Shown here piece after piece: positions 1-7,240 of a stretch of DNA of 64,000 nt. This DNA comes from Paenibacillus chibensis (GTDB lineage Bacteria > Bacillota > Bacilli > Paenibacillales > Paenibacillaceae), in contig NZ_BIMK01000023.1 in assembly GCF_004001045.1 (NCBI RefSeq), forward strand, positions 1 through 64,000. The letters are read 5' to 3'. The translations under genes were made by a program, and so were the position numbers. Each line of letters starts with the position of its first letter. Position 1 is the first letter of the stretch. Under the pieces are notes generated by a model that was given only the letters and a program-made list of their open reading frames with translations, was not told where the DNA came from and did no database searches.

Positions 1-54
1 CCAATCATCATAAATCTCATCGATGAATTATTAGGAAAATAAAGTTCTTTAAGA

Positions 55-270
55 TCATAGCTCGTCCTTTTGTAACTCAATATCTATTTCAATCAGCTTC
101 TTCAGATCATCCACCGTTTTGATTTCGATGCGACCGTCCTGAAAGTCCTTCACCCACCGAGCGATTCCTGCCTTTACGATCTTACGGTACTGCTCTTTGG
201 ATTCCATGATACCTTCCATTACCGCGAGCTCATGTTGAAGCAAGATGTCTTTTTCATGTTTTGTTCCCAT
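55..270 (-). CDS. Small phage-type protein of unknown function
   Basis: This 71-residue, highly charged and mostly helical protein has no motif I recognise. It starts at an ATG preceded by a GAGGGG ribosome binding site. It lies downstream of the ParB/methyltransferase gene on the same strand. In siphovirus genomes this position, between late regulator or methylase genes and the terminase genes, often holds such small proteins, and terminase genes would be expected just beyond position 1. Phage origin is inferred from context only. Confidence 0.55.
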   Translation of the reverse strand: MGTKHEKDILLQHELAVMEGIMESKEQYRKIVKAGIARWVKDFQDGRIEIKTVDDLKKLIEIDIELQKDEL

Positions 271-305
271 TGTGTTCCCCTCGGCTTTCCGTTATGATGG
301 AATGC

Positions 306-353
306 GAGATAGCGGATGTCTGCAAAATGCCGCGCGCGGCGGGCCGCTATCTC
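306..353. repeat. 48-nt inverted repeat with GC-rich core
   Basis: GAGATAGCGG at 306-315 is perfectly matched by CCGCTATCTC at 344-353, and the loop itself holds a GC-rich palindrome (GCCGCGCGCGGC). It fills the gap between the methyltransferase and the next small gene. No uridine tract follows on either strand, so it is not an ordinary terminator. It may be an RNA structure or a phage DNA site. Confidence 0.5.
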
Positions 354-377
354 AGCCGGGGGATACCCTGGTCCAAG

Positions 378-406
378 GGGAGGACGTTCGCGCGTCCTCC
401 TTTTTC
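378..406 (+). terminator. Terminator-like hairpin at the methyltransferase stop
   Basis: GGAGGACG and CGTCCTCC form an 8-bp stem followed by five T on the plus strand. The gene it abuts is on the minus strand, where no T-run follows, so its working orientation is unclear. Confidence 0.4.
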
Positions 407-1704
407 TATGCAACAGGATCAGTTCGGAGAACAAGCACAGGTTCAATTCCAGTGGCCTCGTGATACCTCCGCTTAATAACATCACAAAACTTGGGATCAA
501 GTTCCATTGTCCGACAAACACGGCTCATCTGGTCACACGTCATCAGCGTGCTGCCGGATCCACCAAAGAGATCGACAACCAGGTTTCCCTTTTGGCTGCT
601 GTTCCCGATCGGAATGGCCAGCAATTCTAATGGCTTCTGGGTAGGATGAACATACTTACCTACGTCACCTCGTGAGACTTCCCATACCGTCGATGGTTCT
701 GGTTCGTCTGCAGGTAGCCCTGCACGCCAGACGGTCGACTGCCGACGATCGCCATACCAAGAAGGCGCCTTGCTGCGTTTGTGGGCATAAAAGACAGGCT
801 CGTGCTGCCAGCGATACTGTGACCATCCAAACGAAGCCGCATTCTTCACCCAAATGCATTGACTGCGGACAACAATTCCGGCTGCATTCATTGCATCCTC
901 GAACTCGCGCTGATATGAGGAGGGATGAAATACGTAGATTGCTGCAGACGGATCCATTATGCTGCCGTAGCTTTGAAATACAGAATACAAAAAGCCCGCG
1001 AATTCCTCTGCGGGCATATCATCGTTCAATATTGAGCCCCGGCCATCTGCAGCTAGGCACTCCGAATCACTCTCAACAGCGACGTTATAAGGTGGGTCCG
1101 TGACAATCAGTGCAGCCTGGGAGTTTTCCATCAACAGGGCAATGTCCTCCGGATCCGTTGCATCCCCACAAACTAACCGATGGAGACCAAGTTGCCAAAC
1201 ATCACCTCGCCTGGTCTCAGGCTCATTGATGTCAGCCAAAGCCTTCCCAACATCGAAGTCGTCCTCAACAACCGGCTCCTCTATATCCGGAACGTTCGGC
1301 AGCGAGTTGATAAGGTCCGTAATCTCATCATGTTCGAATCCAGACAAAACAATATCAGCACCCGCCTCCTGAAGCTCGTCGAGCAGCGTGGCCAACGCTT
1401 CCTCATCCCAGCGGCCCGAAACCTTATTAAGCGCCAGATTAAGCAGGCGTTCCTGCTGATCGTCCAGGTCGACGACGCTTACGGCCAGCTCCGTGCAGCC
1501 CTGCTCGTGAACCATGATCTTATACCGCTGATGCCCACCGACCATGTTGCCTGTACGTTCATTCCATACAATAGGCTCGACATATCCGAAGGATTCAATA
1601 CTCCGCCGCAGTTTCTCATACTCTGGATCGCCAGGCTGAAGGTCGAAGCGTGGGTTATATGCAGCTGCATTAATCTGATCGATTGGTATGACTCTGATGT
1701 TCAT
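406..1704 (-). CDS. ParB-domain DNA methyltransferase (phage type)
   Basis: A two-domain protein of 432 residues. Residues 1 to about 100 are a ParB/sulfiredoxin-like domain with the GGHQR motif at 56-60. Residues about 170-425 are an S-adenosylmethionine-dependent DNA methyltransferase with catalytic DPPY at 203-206 and the SAM-binding FGGSG at 380-384. DPPY preceding FxGxG is the beta-class order used by N6-adenine or N4-cytosine methylases. Such ParB-methylase fusions are common in phages of Bacillota, where they probably protect phage DNA. A GGAAGGTGA ribosome binding site precedes the ATG. The target sequence cannot be read from the gene. Confidence 0.88.
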   Translation of the reverse strand: MNIRVIPIDQINAAAYNPRFDLQPGDPEYEKLRRSIESFGYVEPIVWNERTGNMVGGHQRYKIMVHEQGCTELAVSVVDLDDQQERLLNLALNKVSGRWDEEALATLLDELQEAGADIVLSGFEHDEITDLINSLPNVPDIEEPVVEDDFDVGKALADINEPETRRGDVWQLGLHRLVCGDATDPEDIALLMENSQAALIVTDPPYNVAVESDSECLAADGRGSILNDDMPAEEFAGFLYSVFQSYGSIMDPSAAIYVFHPSSYQREFEDAMNAAGIVVRSQCIWVKNAASFGWSQYRWQHEPVFYAHKRSKAPSWYGDRRQSTVWRAGLPADEPEPSTVWEVSRGDVGKYVHPTQKPLELLAIPIGNSSQKGNLVVDLFGGSGSTLMTCDQMSRVCRTMELDPKFCDVIKRRYHEATGIEPVLVLRTDPVA

Positions 1705-1790
1705 AATTTCACCTTCCTATTTGAGTTGGTTGCCTATATAGGTGCAACAAAAAAAGCCGCCCTTTTGGACGACTTAATTATCATAATGTA

Positions 1791-1816
1791 TTGCCGCTTT
1801 TCTTAGGTAGCGGCAA
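1791..1816. repeat. Perfect 8-bp inverted repeat, 10-nt loop
   Basis: TTGCCGCT (1791-1798) and AGCGGCAA (1809-1816) pair perfectly; the stop codon of a 25-codon minus-strand coding remnant lies in the loop. There is no T-run on the minus side, so terminator function is uncertain. Confidence 0.35.
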
Positions 1817-1880
1817 CCTCTGCGATCCACTCTTTAACCGCTGCAGTCACAGTAGAAGGAAGATGCTTAAAAAAGCCAAA
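1803..1880 (-). pseudogene. Possible 3' remnant of a phage gene
   Basis: An open minus-strand frame of 25 codons ends ...TAAVKEWIAEVAAT and looks protein-like, but an in-frame stop lies just upstream and there is no start codon. It may be the tail of a deleted phage gene. The rest of the 1705-2134 gap shows only inverted repeats, so nothing else there is called as coding. Confidence 0.22.
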
Positions 1881-2011
1881 TCAAAAGTGGTGTAATTTAT
1901 AATACGCAATTATGATGTTTTCGACAGTGACGCTTTAATCATAGTTAATGGCATAATTTGAGTTGAGTTGGTTTCGTGTATACGTGCATGCAAAATAGAG
2001 TCGCACGGTTA

Positions 2012-2082
2012 TTCAGCGGCCCTCTCCTGCCTGTTTCTTTCTATCCACCTGCATTCGGACGTTAAAAAGTAGGGTCGCTGAA
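2012..2082. repeat. Long imperfect inverted repeat in a phage intergenic gap
   Basis: TTCAGCGGCCCT at 2012-2023 pairs with AGGGTCGCTGAA at 2071-2082, 11 of 12 positions, across a 47-nt loop. It sits in a stretch without convincing genes and could be a structured RNA or a leftover of rearrangement. Confidence 0.3.
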
Positions 2083-2108
2083 ACGGGATTCTATTGCGTC
2101 TTATGAGC

Positions 2109-2135
2109 AAAAGAAAAAGCACCCCCCAAGGTGCT
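2109..2135 (-). terminator. Rho-independent terminator
   Basis: On the minus strand AGCACC and GGTGCT pair around a short loop and are followed by TTTTTCTTTT. It touches the stop codon of the 80-residue gene. Confidence 0.6.
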
Positions 2136-2377
2136 CAGCTTTTTGTTCTTTGTTCACAGTAGCCTTTCATAAATTCTGCTGCTCTTTCAAGATCCGATGT
2201 TTTTGTTTCTATCCAGGGATAAGAGTCGGCGTTAGCACCAAGCGCAGGACACTTGGCCTTTCCAAAATAAAGGCCATCAGAACCTTTAGCTATCATAACT
2301 TCCCAATCCCGTCTAATAGACAATTCTGGGCTTTTTTCTTCGAATATTTGAAGTAAATAAGTTTTAACTTCATTCAT
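2135..2377 (-). CDS. Small phage-type hypothetical protein
   Basis: 80 residues with no recognised family. The reading is convincing as a gene because GGGAGGTG precedes the ATG and a terminator follows the stop. The protein is soluble, with several aromatics and a single KCP near the centre, and no membrane segment. It sits in a run of tiny minus-strand ORFs next to the phage methyltransferase, so a phage accessory role is the best guess. Confidence 0.6.
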   Translation of the reverse strand: MNEVKTYLLQIFEEKSPELSIRRDWEVMIAKGSDGLYFGKAKCPALGANADSYPWIETKTSDLERAAEFMKGYCEQRTKS

Positions 2378-2412
2378 ACACGGTCACCTCCCTATCATCA
2401 CATAATTCGACA

Positions 2413-2556
2413 TCAGGAGAGGTTTCCCTGCTTCACACAACGACGCTTACTGCAGAACTGCTTCGTCCCTGTCCATTCTCCCCAAAAACACCCTTTGCAT
2501 TTCTTCGGCTGCTTCGGTTCAGAAGGAAGGGCCGTCCGTTTATGTTTTCCTGCCAT
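2413..2556 (-). CDS. 47-residue zinc-ribbon-like mini-protein
   Basis: A very short ORF with a good GAGGTGA ribosome binding site. The sequence is basic (begins MAGKHKRT) and has four cysteines at 20, 23, 35 and 40 in the pattern CxxC-x11-C-x4-C, which suggests one structural zinc site. It lies directly upstream of the 80-residue ORF on the same strand and probably belongs to the same transcript. I know no function. Tiny Cys4 proteins of this kind are common in phage genomes, where they may bind DNA or host proteins. Confidence 0.55.
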   Translation of the reverse strand: MAGKHKRTALPSEPKQPKKCKGCFWGEWTGTKQFCSKRRCVKQGNLS

Positions 2557-2635
2557 GTCTGCGTTCACCTCGATTTCTTGGTGGCGCCGATCGGCCTGAT
2601 GTTATCCTGATTAGCCATTTAACGAACTTCTTCAT
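2540..2635 (-). CDS. Possible 31-residue basic peptide
   Basis: An ATG with AGGAG about 9 nt upstream opens a 31-codon frame (begins MKKFVKWLIRI) that overlaps the start of the 47-residue gene in another frame. Short hydrophobic N-terminus, then Arg-rich tail. It could be a translated leader that couples translation to the next gene, or chance. Confidence 0.3.
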   Translation of the reverse strand: MKKFVKWLIRITSGRSAPPRNRGERRHGRKT

Positions 2636-2651
2636 AACAATCACGCTCCTG

Positions 2652-2686
2652 AGAAAAATAAAAGCCGCCCCAGTGAAGGAACGGCT
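2652..2686 (-). terminator. Rho-independent terminator
   Basis: A 9-bp minus-strand stem (AGCCGTTCC with GGGGCGGCT, two G-T pairs) with a 6-nt loop, followed by TTTATTTTTC. It separates the tiny phage ORFs from the region upstream (2687-2919), where I see no gene. Confidence 0.65.
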
Positions 2687-2919
2687 GCTGCTGTCTTATG
2701 TATGATCGTGCGTTTATGGCGTCCGTAACGGCCGCTGCAAAAACGCTGCGCTCTTTGCTTTAAAAGCATCTGTACTTAGTAACTTGAGAGGAATGACAAG
2801 ACCATTTTACTGATTGGTCAGAAAATGAGTCAAAGTCGTAAAACGTGATAATTGACGGTTTTAACGATCAATTCCACTACATTCACGGATTCTCTCTGTT
2901 TTTTTACTTGCCCCAAGCG

Positions 2920-3216
2920 TCACATCTTTCTTTGATGTTGATTAGCTATTTCGAACATTCTTTCCAATCCTTTTTCTGGATAGGCAACACCCACACCGTG
3001 AAGCCTCTTTTCTTCAGAAGGATCAAAATTCATAAAATCCTCGAAATTCTCGCATTCATAGATAGAACTATTTATAACAAATTCTATCATATCTCTATAT
3101 GGTCTTCCTAATAATTTATAGGCGTCTATATGCCCTTTCTTATCTTTTGCATGAACATGCTGAAGAAAAACCAGTAAATATGAATCAGTAAAACGGTACT
3201 CCATTTTTATGTCCAT
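2920..3216 (-). CDS. Hypothetical protein, 98 residues
   Basis: Start ATG preceded by AAAGGGGAG. The protein is soluble and acidic in the middle, with no motif I recognise. Its bases are richer in A and T than those of the flanking host genes, like the next two genes, so it may be part of the same imported cassette. No function is proposed. Confidence 0.55.
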   Translation of the reverse strand: MDIKMEYRFTDSYLLVFLQHVHAKDKKGHIDAYKLLGRPYRDMIEFVINSSIYECENFEDFMNFDPSEEKRLHGVGVAYPEKGLERMFEIANQHQRKM

Positions 3217-3286
3217 ATAAATTTCTCCCCTTTCTTATCTTTATACACATATTTACCATAAATCAGGGAGTATTTTATATCAAGTT

Positions 3287-3359
3287 AAAAAGGCGAGAAG
3301 AGTTACGCCCCGGTCATACGCCGCATTCATGCAGCCGTGCGTGTCATTCTCGCCTTTTT
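3287..3359. terminator. Bidirectional terminator with long loop
   Basis: AAAAAGGCGAGAA at 3287-3299 and TTCTCGCCTTTTT at 3347-3359 are perfect complements with A/T runs on both outer sides, giving a terminator usable in both directions. The loop of about 47 nt is unusually long and itself contains short GC repeats. Confidence 0.65.
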
Positions 3360-3452
3360 CTATGCTTCCATAATATCATGGGAAATCTGTCATGTGATGT
3401 TCAATTTAGAGGCATTTTATGGTCATTATTAAACTTAACTAGAACAATTCAG

Positions 3453-3773
3453 TTATTTTCCAAATGAAGGATCCATATGCTTACCTTCGGGATTAGTGGT
3501 ACCATTGAGTGTTATTTTGTTATCAAATTTCATGTAGGTATACCTTATATTTGGCTCGTCATTATATATTACATCCACATAGTAACCTTTCCCTTTTAAG
3601 GAATAACCACTCGAAATATTTTTAAGTGTTGTATCCGGATATTTAGCTTGGACATATAAAACTACTTCTTTTTCTAAATCAGTACTCTTATTTTTATAAT
3701 CAATAATAAAATATCCAATTACTGCAGCTAAGCATATTACAAACATAGAAATAACTAGCAGTTTCCTTTTCAC
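3453..3773 (-). CDS. DUF3139-like single-pass membrane protein
   Basis: 106 residues from a GTG start; an AAGGAGGT site lies 7 nt upstream of this GTG, which rules out the longer ATG reading that would cover the ribosome binding site. Residues about 3-25 form one hydrophobic segment. The rest is an outward-facing domain with the pattern of DUF3139 proteins (VLYVQAKYPDTTLKN, then GKGYYVDV). The family is small, found in Bacillota, and has no known function. The gene is AT-rich and has its own terminator upstream, as for a self-contained cargo gene. Confidence 0.68.
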   Translation of the reverse strand: MKRKLLVISMFVICLAAVIGYFIIDYKNKSTDLEKEVVLYVQAKYPDTTLKNISSGYSLKGKGYYVDVIYNDEPNIRYTYMKFDNKITLNGTTNPEGKHMDPSFGK

Positions 3774-3820
3774 TGCTCCCACCTCCTTCCTAAAAACCAA
3801 TTATATATATAAATGCTAAA

Positions 3821-3854
3821 ATAAATAAACCCTGCTTAAGCAGGGTTTATTTAT
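3821..3854. terminator. Perfect 34-bp palindromic terminator
   Basis: ATAAATAAACCCTGCTT is followed directly by its exact complement with no unpaired loop. It lies between the secreted papain-like gene and the DUF3139-like gene and should end transcripts from the former. Confidence 0.7.
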
Positions 3855-3867
3855 CAAAAAAAACAAA

Positions 3868-4554
3868 TTAATTTCCTGATACGTAATCGTTAGGATTTTC
3901 TATGTTAGCATGAGGTACTTCCAACAGTTCATCCTGACTAAAATCAGTTTCATCGACACTTAGTGCTTTCAAACTAAGATTGGACCAGCTACCATAAACG
4001 ACAGCGATACCCAAACCATACTTCCGGTCTTGAGCAGCATTTATGTAAGCATATGGTGGGATAACTCCTATATCGGATGGCCATAGATTTCCGATATTTA
4101 CACCATATGAATAAAAAGAGAGCCATGGGATTTTTGAACAATATACCTCGTTCAAATCTTTATATTGATTAACCAGTCCGTAAGTTGCATTGGGATGTTG
4201 AGCTACATAATCAGCAGCCCATTTGCCAGCCTTAGGGTTTACAGTACTATAATCGGATCCGATGTACCTAACTACTACTGTGTTAGGATTAGAATTGAAC
4301 CATGTAGTAAGAGATTTTGTGGTTGGATGTTGGCCATAACCATCGATAGTTGAAACAGATAGATTTGAATTCACAATACCTGCATGCCCAGTTAAGCCAC
4401 TCGAGCTTGTATTATTTGTTATAAGGATATCCCCAGGCGAAGCTACAATGCCCCCAGGTGGATAATAAGTTGCAGCAAAGCTACTTACTGGGAAAACAGT
4501 TAATAGTAATACCATCGATAAAATAATTGATCCTAACTTAAATGATTTTTTCAT
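3868..4554 (-). CDS. Secreted YiiX/NlpC-P60-like (permuted papain fold) protein
   Basis: 228 residues with a signal peptide (1 to about 28, ending SSFAA). The mature part carries GDIL at 41-44 and LTGHAGIV with His57, then VYCS with Cys139. Histidine before cysteine is the order of the circularly permuted papain-like YiiX/YaeF group, whose members cleave amide or ester bonds in cell wall or lipids. Residues 28-45 begin the fold. It is probably exported. It lies on an AT-rich patch inside a phage-like segment, so it looks like a moron (lysogenic conversion) gene. Substrate unknown. Confidence 0.68.
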   Translation of the reverse strand: MKKSFKLGSIILSMVLLLTVFPVSSFAATYYPPGGIVASPGDILITNNTSSSGLTGHAGIVNSNLSVSTIDGYGQHPTTKSLTTWFNSNPNTVVVRYIGSDYSTVNPKAGKWAADYVAQHPNATYGLVNQYKDLNEVYCSKIPWLSFYSYGVNIGNLWPSDIGVIPPYAYINAAQDRKYGLGIAVVYGSWSNLSLKALSVDETDFSQDELLEVPHANIENPNDYVSGN

Positions 4555-4745
4555 TATTTCAGTTCCCCTCTGAATAAAATTAGAATAGCATCTACCTTAA
4601 TTCCCCACCTCCTCCTAATAGATGCATTATTCATATATATAAAACACCTAAAATATGAAAATATTTGAATTTTAGGAATTTTTTTATAATTAAGAGTCTA
4701 AGAAAGAAACTTCTTTTAAGTTTAGTATCTAGAAAGGACTAAAAA

Positions 4746-4796
4746 GCAAAAAAATGCGATGCCCTAAGACCATGCTTCAAGATCTTAGTTCATCGC
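4746..4796 (-). terminator. Rho-independent terminator after the ArpU-like gene
   Basis: GCGATG/CATCGC and CTAAGA/TCTTAG form a two-part stem; on the minus strand it is followed by a long T-run. Confidence 0.72.
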
Positions 4797-4810
4797 TATT
4801 TTTCTAAATC

Positions 4811-5311
4811 CTAAAACTCAGTAGTATCCTCATCAAAAAAACCAATCAATTTTAGAGTATTGGCCATACTCTCAGTTCCATCATTGATCTTCCGGCGAAT
4901 TGTACTATCACTCAGGCTGCGTCGGAAGAACAGCAGTGTTTCTTTATACGAGTATCCCTGAATGTATCTGTAATCAATCGCCCTCTTCTCATCGTCATCC
5001 TGGATGAGCGCCCAAGCTCGCTTCAATTGATGAGTATAAAACCGGTACTGTTGATACACCCAGCGTTGTTTCTCTATCAAGATTGTCGCATTGGCGGTTT
5101 TATCCGCATGCAGGTCCTCCTGATCAATTCGGCGAGCTGCTTCTCCATCGATTGCGACTTGCTTTAAATCAGCTTCAAACTTTTCAAAATCCTGCATTAA
5201 AGCAATCATCTTTGTATATTTACCGAGCAGGAATTTTGTCCGCTGGATCTCCGTTTCATTAGCTGTTGGAAAGAGCTCCCCTTGTCCCCATGCCATCGCC
5301 ATTCCCCTCAT
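4811..5311 (-). CDS. ArpU-family phage late transcription regulator
   Basis: 166 residues: a helical N-terminal half and a C-terminal sigma-region-4-like helix-turn-helix (IDYRYIQGYSYKETLLFF, then SDSTIRRKI). This layout fits ArpU/RinA-type regulators, which switch on packaging and lysis genes in phages of Bacillota and lie just upstream of the terminase region, as here. The start is uncertain: ATGs at codons 1, 4 and 6 all lie close to AGGGG stretches, and codon 4 or 6 has the better spacing. A strong terminator follows, so the genes downstream need their own promoter. Confidence 0.66.
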   Translation of the reverse strand: MRGMAMAWGQGELFPTANETEIQRTKFLLGKYTKMIALMQDFEKFEADLKQVAIDGEAARRIDQEDLHADKTANATILIEKQRWVYQQYRFYTHQLKRAWALIQDDDEKRAIDYRYIQGYSYKETLLFFRRSLSDSTIRRKINDGTESMANTLKLIGFFDEDTTEF

Positions 5312-5360
5312 TCCCCTTTGTATGTTAATATTGGGTTGAAGGAAATGTTTACCACACTAG

Positions 5361-5392
5361 GACCCCCGCAGCCGGCCAAGGTATTGGGGGTC
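5361..5392. terminator. GC-rich hairpin between phage genes
   Basis: GACCCCC and GGGGGTC pair around an 18-nt loop, with only three T after it on the plus strand. It is probably a weak terminator or a leftover structure. Confidence 0.35.
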
Positions 5393-5404
5393 TTTGCTGT
5401 GTTC

Positions 5405-5870
5405 TTACCATTCACCACCGCGGTGGCTGTAATGATTGCTGCCTTGTGTTTGCTGCGGCGCTGTAATGCTGGTTACCTTTTTAGATTTAGCTGGTACTTT
5501 ATCGGCTCCGATTGCTTTACAATGAGCCTCGATCTGTTCTGGCGTCCAATACGTCGTTTTAAGCCCCTTGTCCATTTCTTTGATCCACTCCCCATACATC
5601 GCTGTGACAATCCTGACAAATGAAAATTCTTTTGCCGCTCTTCGTGTTACGCATCCAAATTTCGCCTGGGTTTTCCTCGCAAAGTTTGCACACACATTCT
5701 TGTTTGATCACCTGCAGCATACGGGGACCAGCACCTTTGGAAATAAACCCCTTTTTGACCAACTGTTCCATGATATTAAAAGCAGTCGAGGAAGATTGAT
5801 ATTTCATGTGATCGGCAAGCTCCAGGATGGTCGGGTGATTAAATTGTAAGTTGATAATATTAAGTAAGTA
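5405..5870 (-). pseudogene. Broken LexA-like winged-helix plus zinc-ribbon regulator
   Basis: Read across one frameshift, this minus-strand frame gives a wHTH close to the LexA DNA-binding domain (HPTILELADHM, SSSTAFNIMEQLVKKGFIS), then a CxxC...CxxC zinc ribbon (CKLC, CQDC), then a basic tail (YWTPEQIEAHCKAIG). The frame changes just after CQDCHSD near 5610, as for one extra base. There is no start codon: the reading runs open to about 5890, into the promoter of the divergent nitroreductase gene. The 5' end was therefore probably lost at the phage/host junction. It resembles phage regulators. Confidence 0.6.
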
Positions 5871-5879
5871 ACTTATACT
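5851..5879 (+). promoter_or_regulatory. Sigma-A promoter of the nitroreductase gene
   Basis: TTGATA (5851-5856), 17-bp spacer, TATACT (5874-5879). The spacer and flanks hold repeated GTAAGT/AAGTAA and the partly symmetric TAAGTAAGTAACTTA, which may be an operator for a MarR- or HxlR-type regulator. Confidence 0.65.
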
Positions 5880-5916
5880 GAAAATGAAAATTTATTGCGA
5901 AAGGTGATATTCATAC

Positions 5917-6531
5917 ATGAGCAACGTGCAAGCAATCGTCAATGTAATTGCAGCGGAGGTGCAGGACCAACGCGTTTCCGATTATCCGGTAAGTCCTCTT
6001 TTCCTGAACCGCTGGTCTACCCGCGCTTTTTCGAATCGCGAGGTGAACGATCAGGATCTATATACCGTACTGGATGCCGCACACTGGGCACCATCTGCTT
6101 TTAATGATCAGCCTTGGCGCTTTTTTGTCGCTAAAACCGAAGAACAGCGCAGCGTATTTCATCAATTCATTAACGAATTCAATTTATCCTGGGCGTCCAG
6201 CGCCCCAGTGCTGATTCTTGTCGCTTCCGACAAGCTTAGAGCTAACGGCGACCCGAATGGAGCGCATGCTTTCGACGCGGGTGCAGTTTGGGCCTCGATG
6301 GCTATCCAAGCGACCATGCTCGGTCTGTTCACGCATGCCATGGGCGGTTTTGACCGCGACAAAGCCCGTCAATTGCTGAACATCCCAGAGCAGTTTGATC
6401 TTCATGCCGTAATTGCGCTCGGGTATCACGGAGATAAATCCGCATTGCCGGAAGCATTCCAGCAGCGCGAGGTCCCGAATAACCGCCGCCCGCTAAATGA
6501 ACTTGTTTTTGAAGGGAAATTCGAAGAGTAA
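5917..6531 (+). CDS. Nitroreductase family flavoprotein
   Basis: 204 residues with the FMN-binding nitroreductase fold: RWSTRAFSNREV (FMN phosphate-binding arginines) at about 32-43, APSAFNDQPWRF at about 58-69, and the glycine-rich HAMGGFDRDKA later. These FMN enzymes reduce nitro compounds, quinones or flavins with NAD(P)H in the cytosol, usually as dimers. GAAAGGTGA precedes the ATG. It has its own near-consensus promoter and terminator, so it is a single-gene unit. It is probably an oxidative or xenobiotic stress gene; substrate unknown. Confidence 0.86.
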   Translation: MSNVQAIVNVIAAEVQDQRVSDYPVSPLFLNRWSTRAFSNREVNDQDLYTVLDAAHWAPSAFNDQPWRFFVAKTEEQRSVFHQFINEFNLSWASSAPVLILVASDKLRANGDPNGAHAFDAGAVWASMAIQATMLGLFTHAMGGFDRDKARQLLNIPEQFDLHAVIALGYHGDKSALPEAFQQREVPNNRRPLNELVFEGKFEE

Positions 6532-6542
6532 TTCTTAAATTC

Positions 6543-6575
6543 AAAAGCTGGCCATTTGGCCAGCTTTTGTTTTTC
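6543..6575. terminator. Strong rho-independent terminator
   Basis: AAAAGCTGGCC-ATTT-GGCCAGCTTTT, 11-bp stem with T-rich tail on the plus strand and A/T on the other, between convergent genes. Confidence 0.85.
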
Positions 6576-7103
6576 TTATTTGTTATTCAATATGCCCAAA
6601 TATTCCGTCCAAGGGCCAACGTCCGCCCGATATCTCTCAGCCATGACCCGCACGATTTGCCTCATGTGTGTTAAATCATGAACAACCCACGTAGATATCA
6701 ACTCTCTTAACTTCACGACGCCGAAAGCCGGATGCGAACCCGTCAGTTCCAATTGCGATTCAGAATCCATGATCTCCTTAAGCTTGGATATATTCTGGGT
6801 TCTAATCGTTTTAAATTCAAACAGCTTTTGTTCAAATGGTCTTTCCGGCTTGTCTTGGAGATGAGCGTAACGATCAAACGAAGGAAAAGGTTTTCCTTCA
6901 CCTTCCTGAAGAATAAATTCCAATCGTGGTATCCAGTTATTTTTCTCCCCTTCGATGAGGTGTTCAATCACATCCGTAACGTTCCAGGTGCCTTCTCCCT
7001 CATTGCATTGCAACCATCCATCAGAGATACCGGATAAAAAACATGCCAGTGTTTGCGGTGTGCGTTCCAGAATCTCAATCGCTTCGCCCATCTTAAAATT
7101 CAT
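6576..7103 (-). CDS. DinB-family (DUF1572/DfsA-like) protein
   Basis: 175 residues from the ATG at 7103, chosen because AAGGAG lies 7 nt upstream, whereas the longer frame has no site. The four-helix DinB/YfiT fold is shown by TWNVTDVIEHLIEGE with its metal-binding histidine, and by HDLTHMRQI near the C-terminus with two more, giving the family's three-histidine metal site. Members include thiol-dependent transferases (bacillithiol S-transferases) and damage-induced proteins, so a detoxification role is plausible but unproven. Convergent with the nitroreductase gene. Confidence 0.76.
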   Translation of the reverse strand: MNFKMGEAIEILERTPQTLACFLSGISDGWLQCNEGEGTWNVTDVIEHLIEGEKNNWIPRLEFILQEGEGKPFPSFDRYAHLQDKPERPFEQKLFEFKTIRTQNISKLKEIMDSESQLELTGSHPAFGVVKLRELISTWVVHDLTHMRQIVRVMAERYRADVGPWTEYLGILNNK

Positions 7104-7240
7104 ATCCTGGCTCCTTTCTGTGATCAATATCCAATGGTTTTCCGTCAATATGAAAATAATTATATCAGAGATGCCAGCTTATTTCGTGACGAAGGATTGC
7201 ATAAAAAGGCACTGATGAATTCGCTTCACCAGTGCCTTCC

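Noticed and set aside
4620..4740. AT-rich stretch as possible replication origin
   Set aside because: No DnaA boxes or iterons; it is simply the upstream region of an AT-rich gene.
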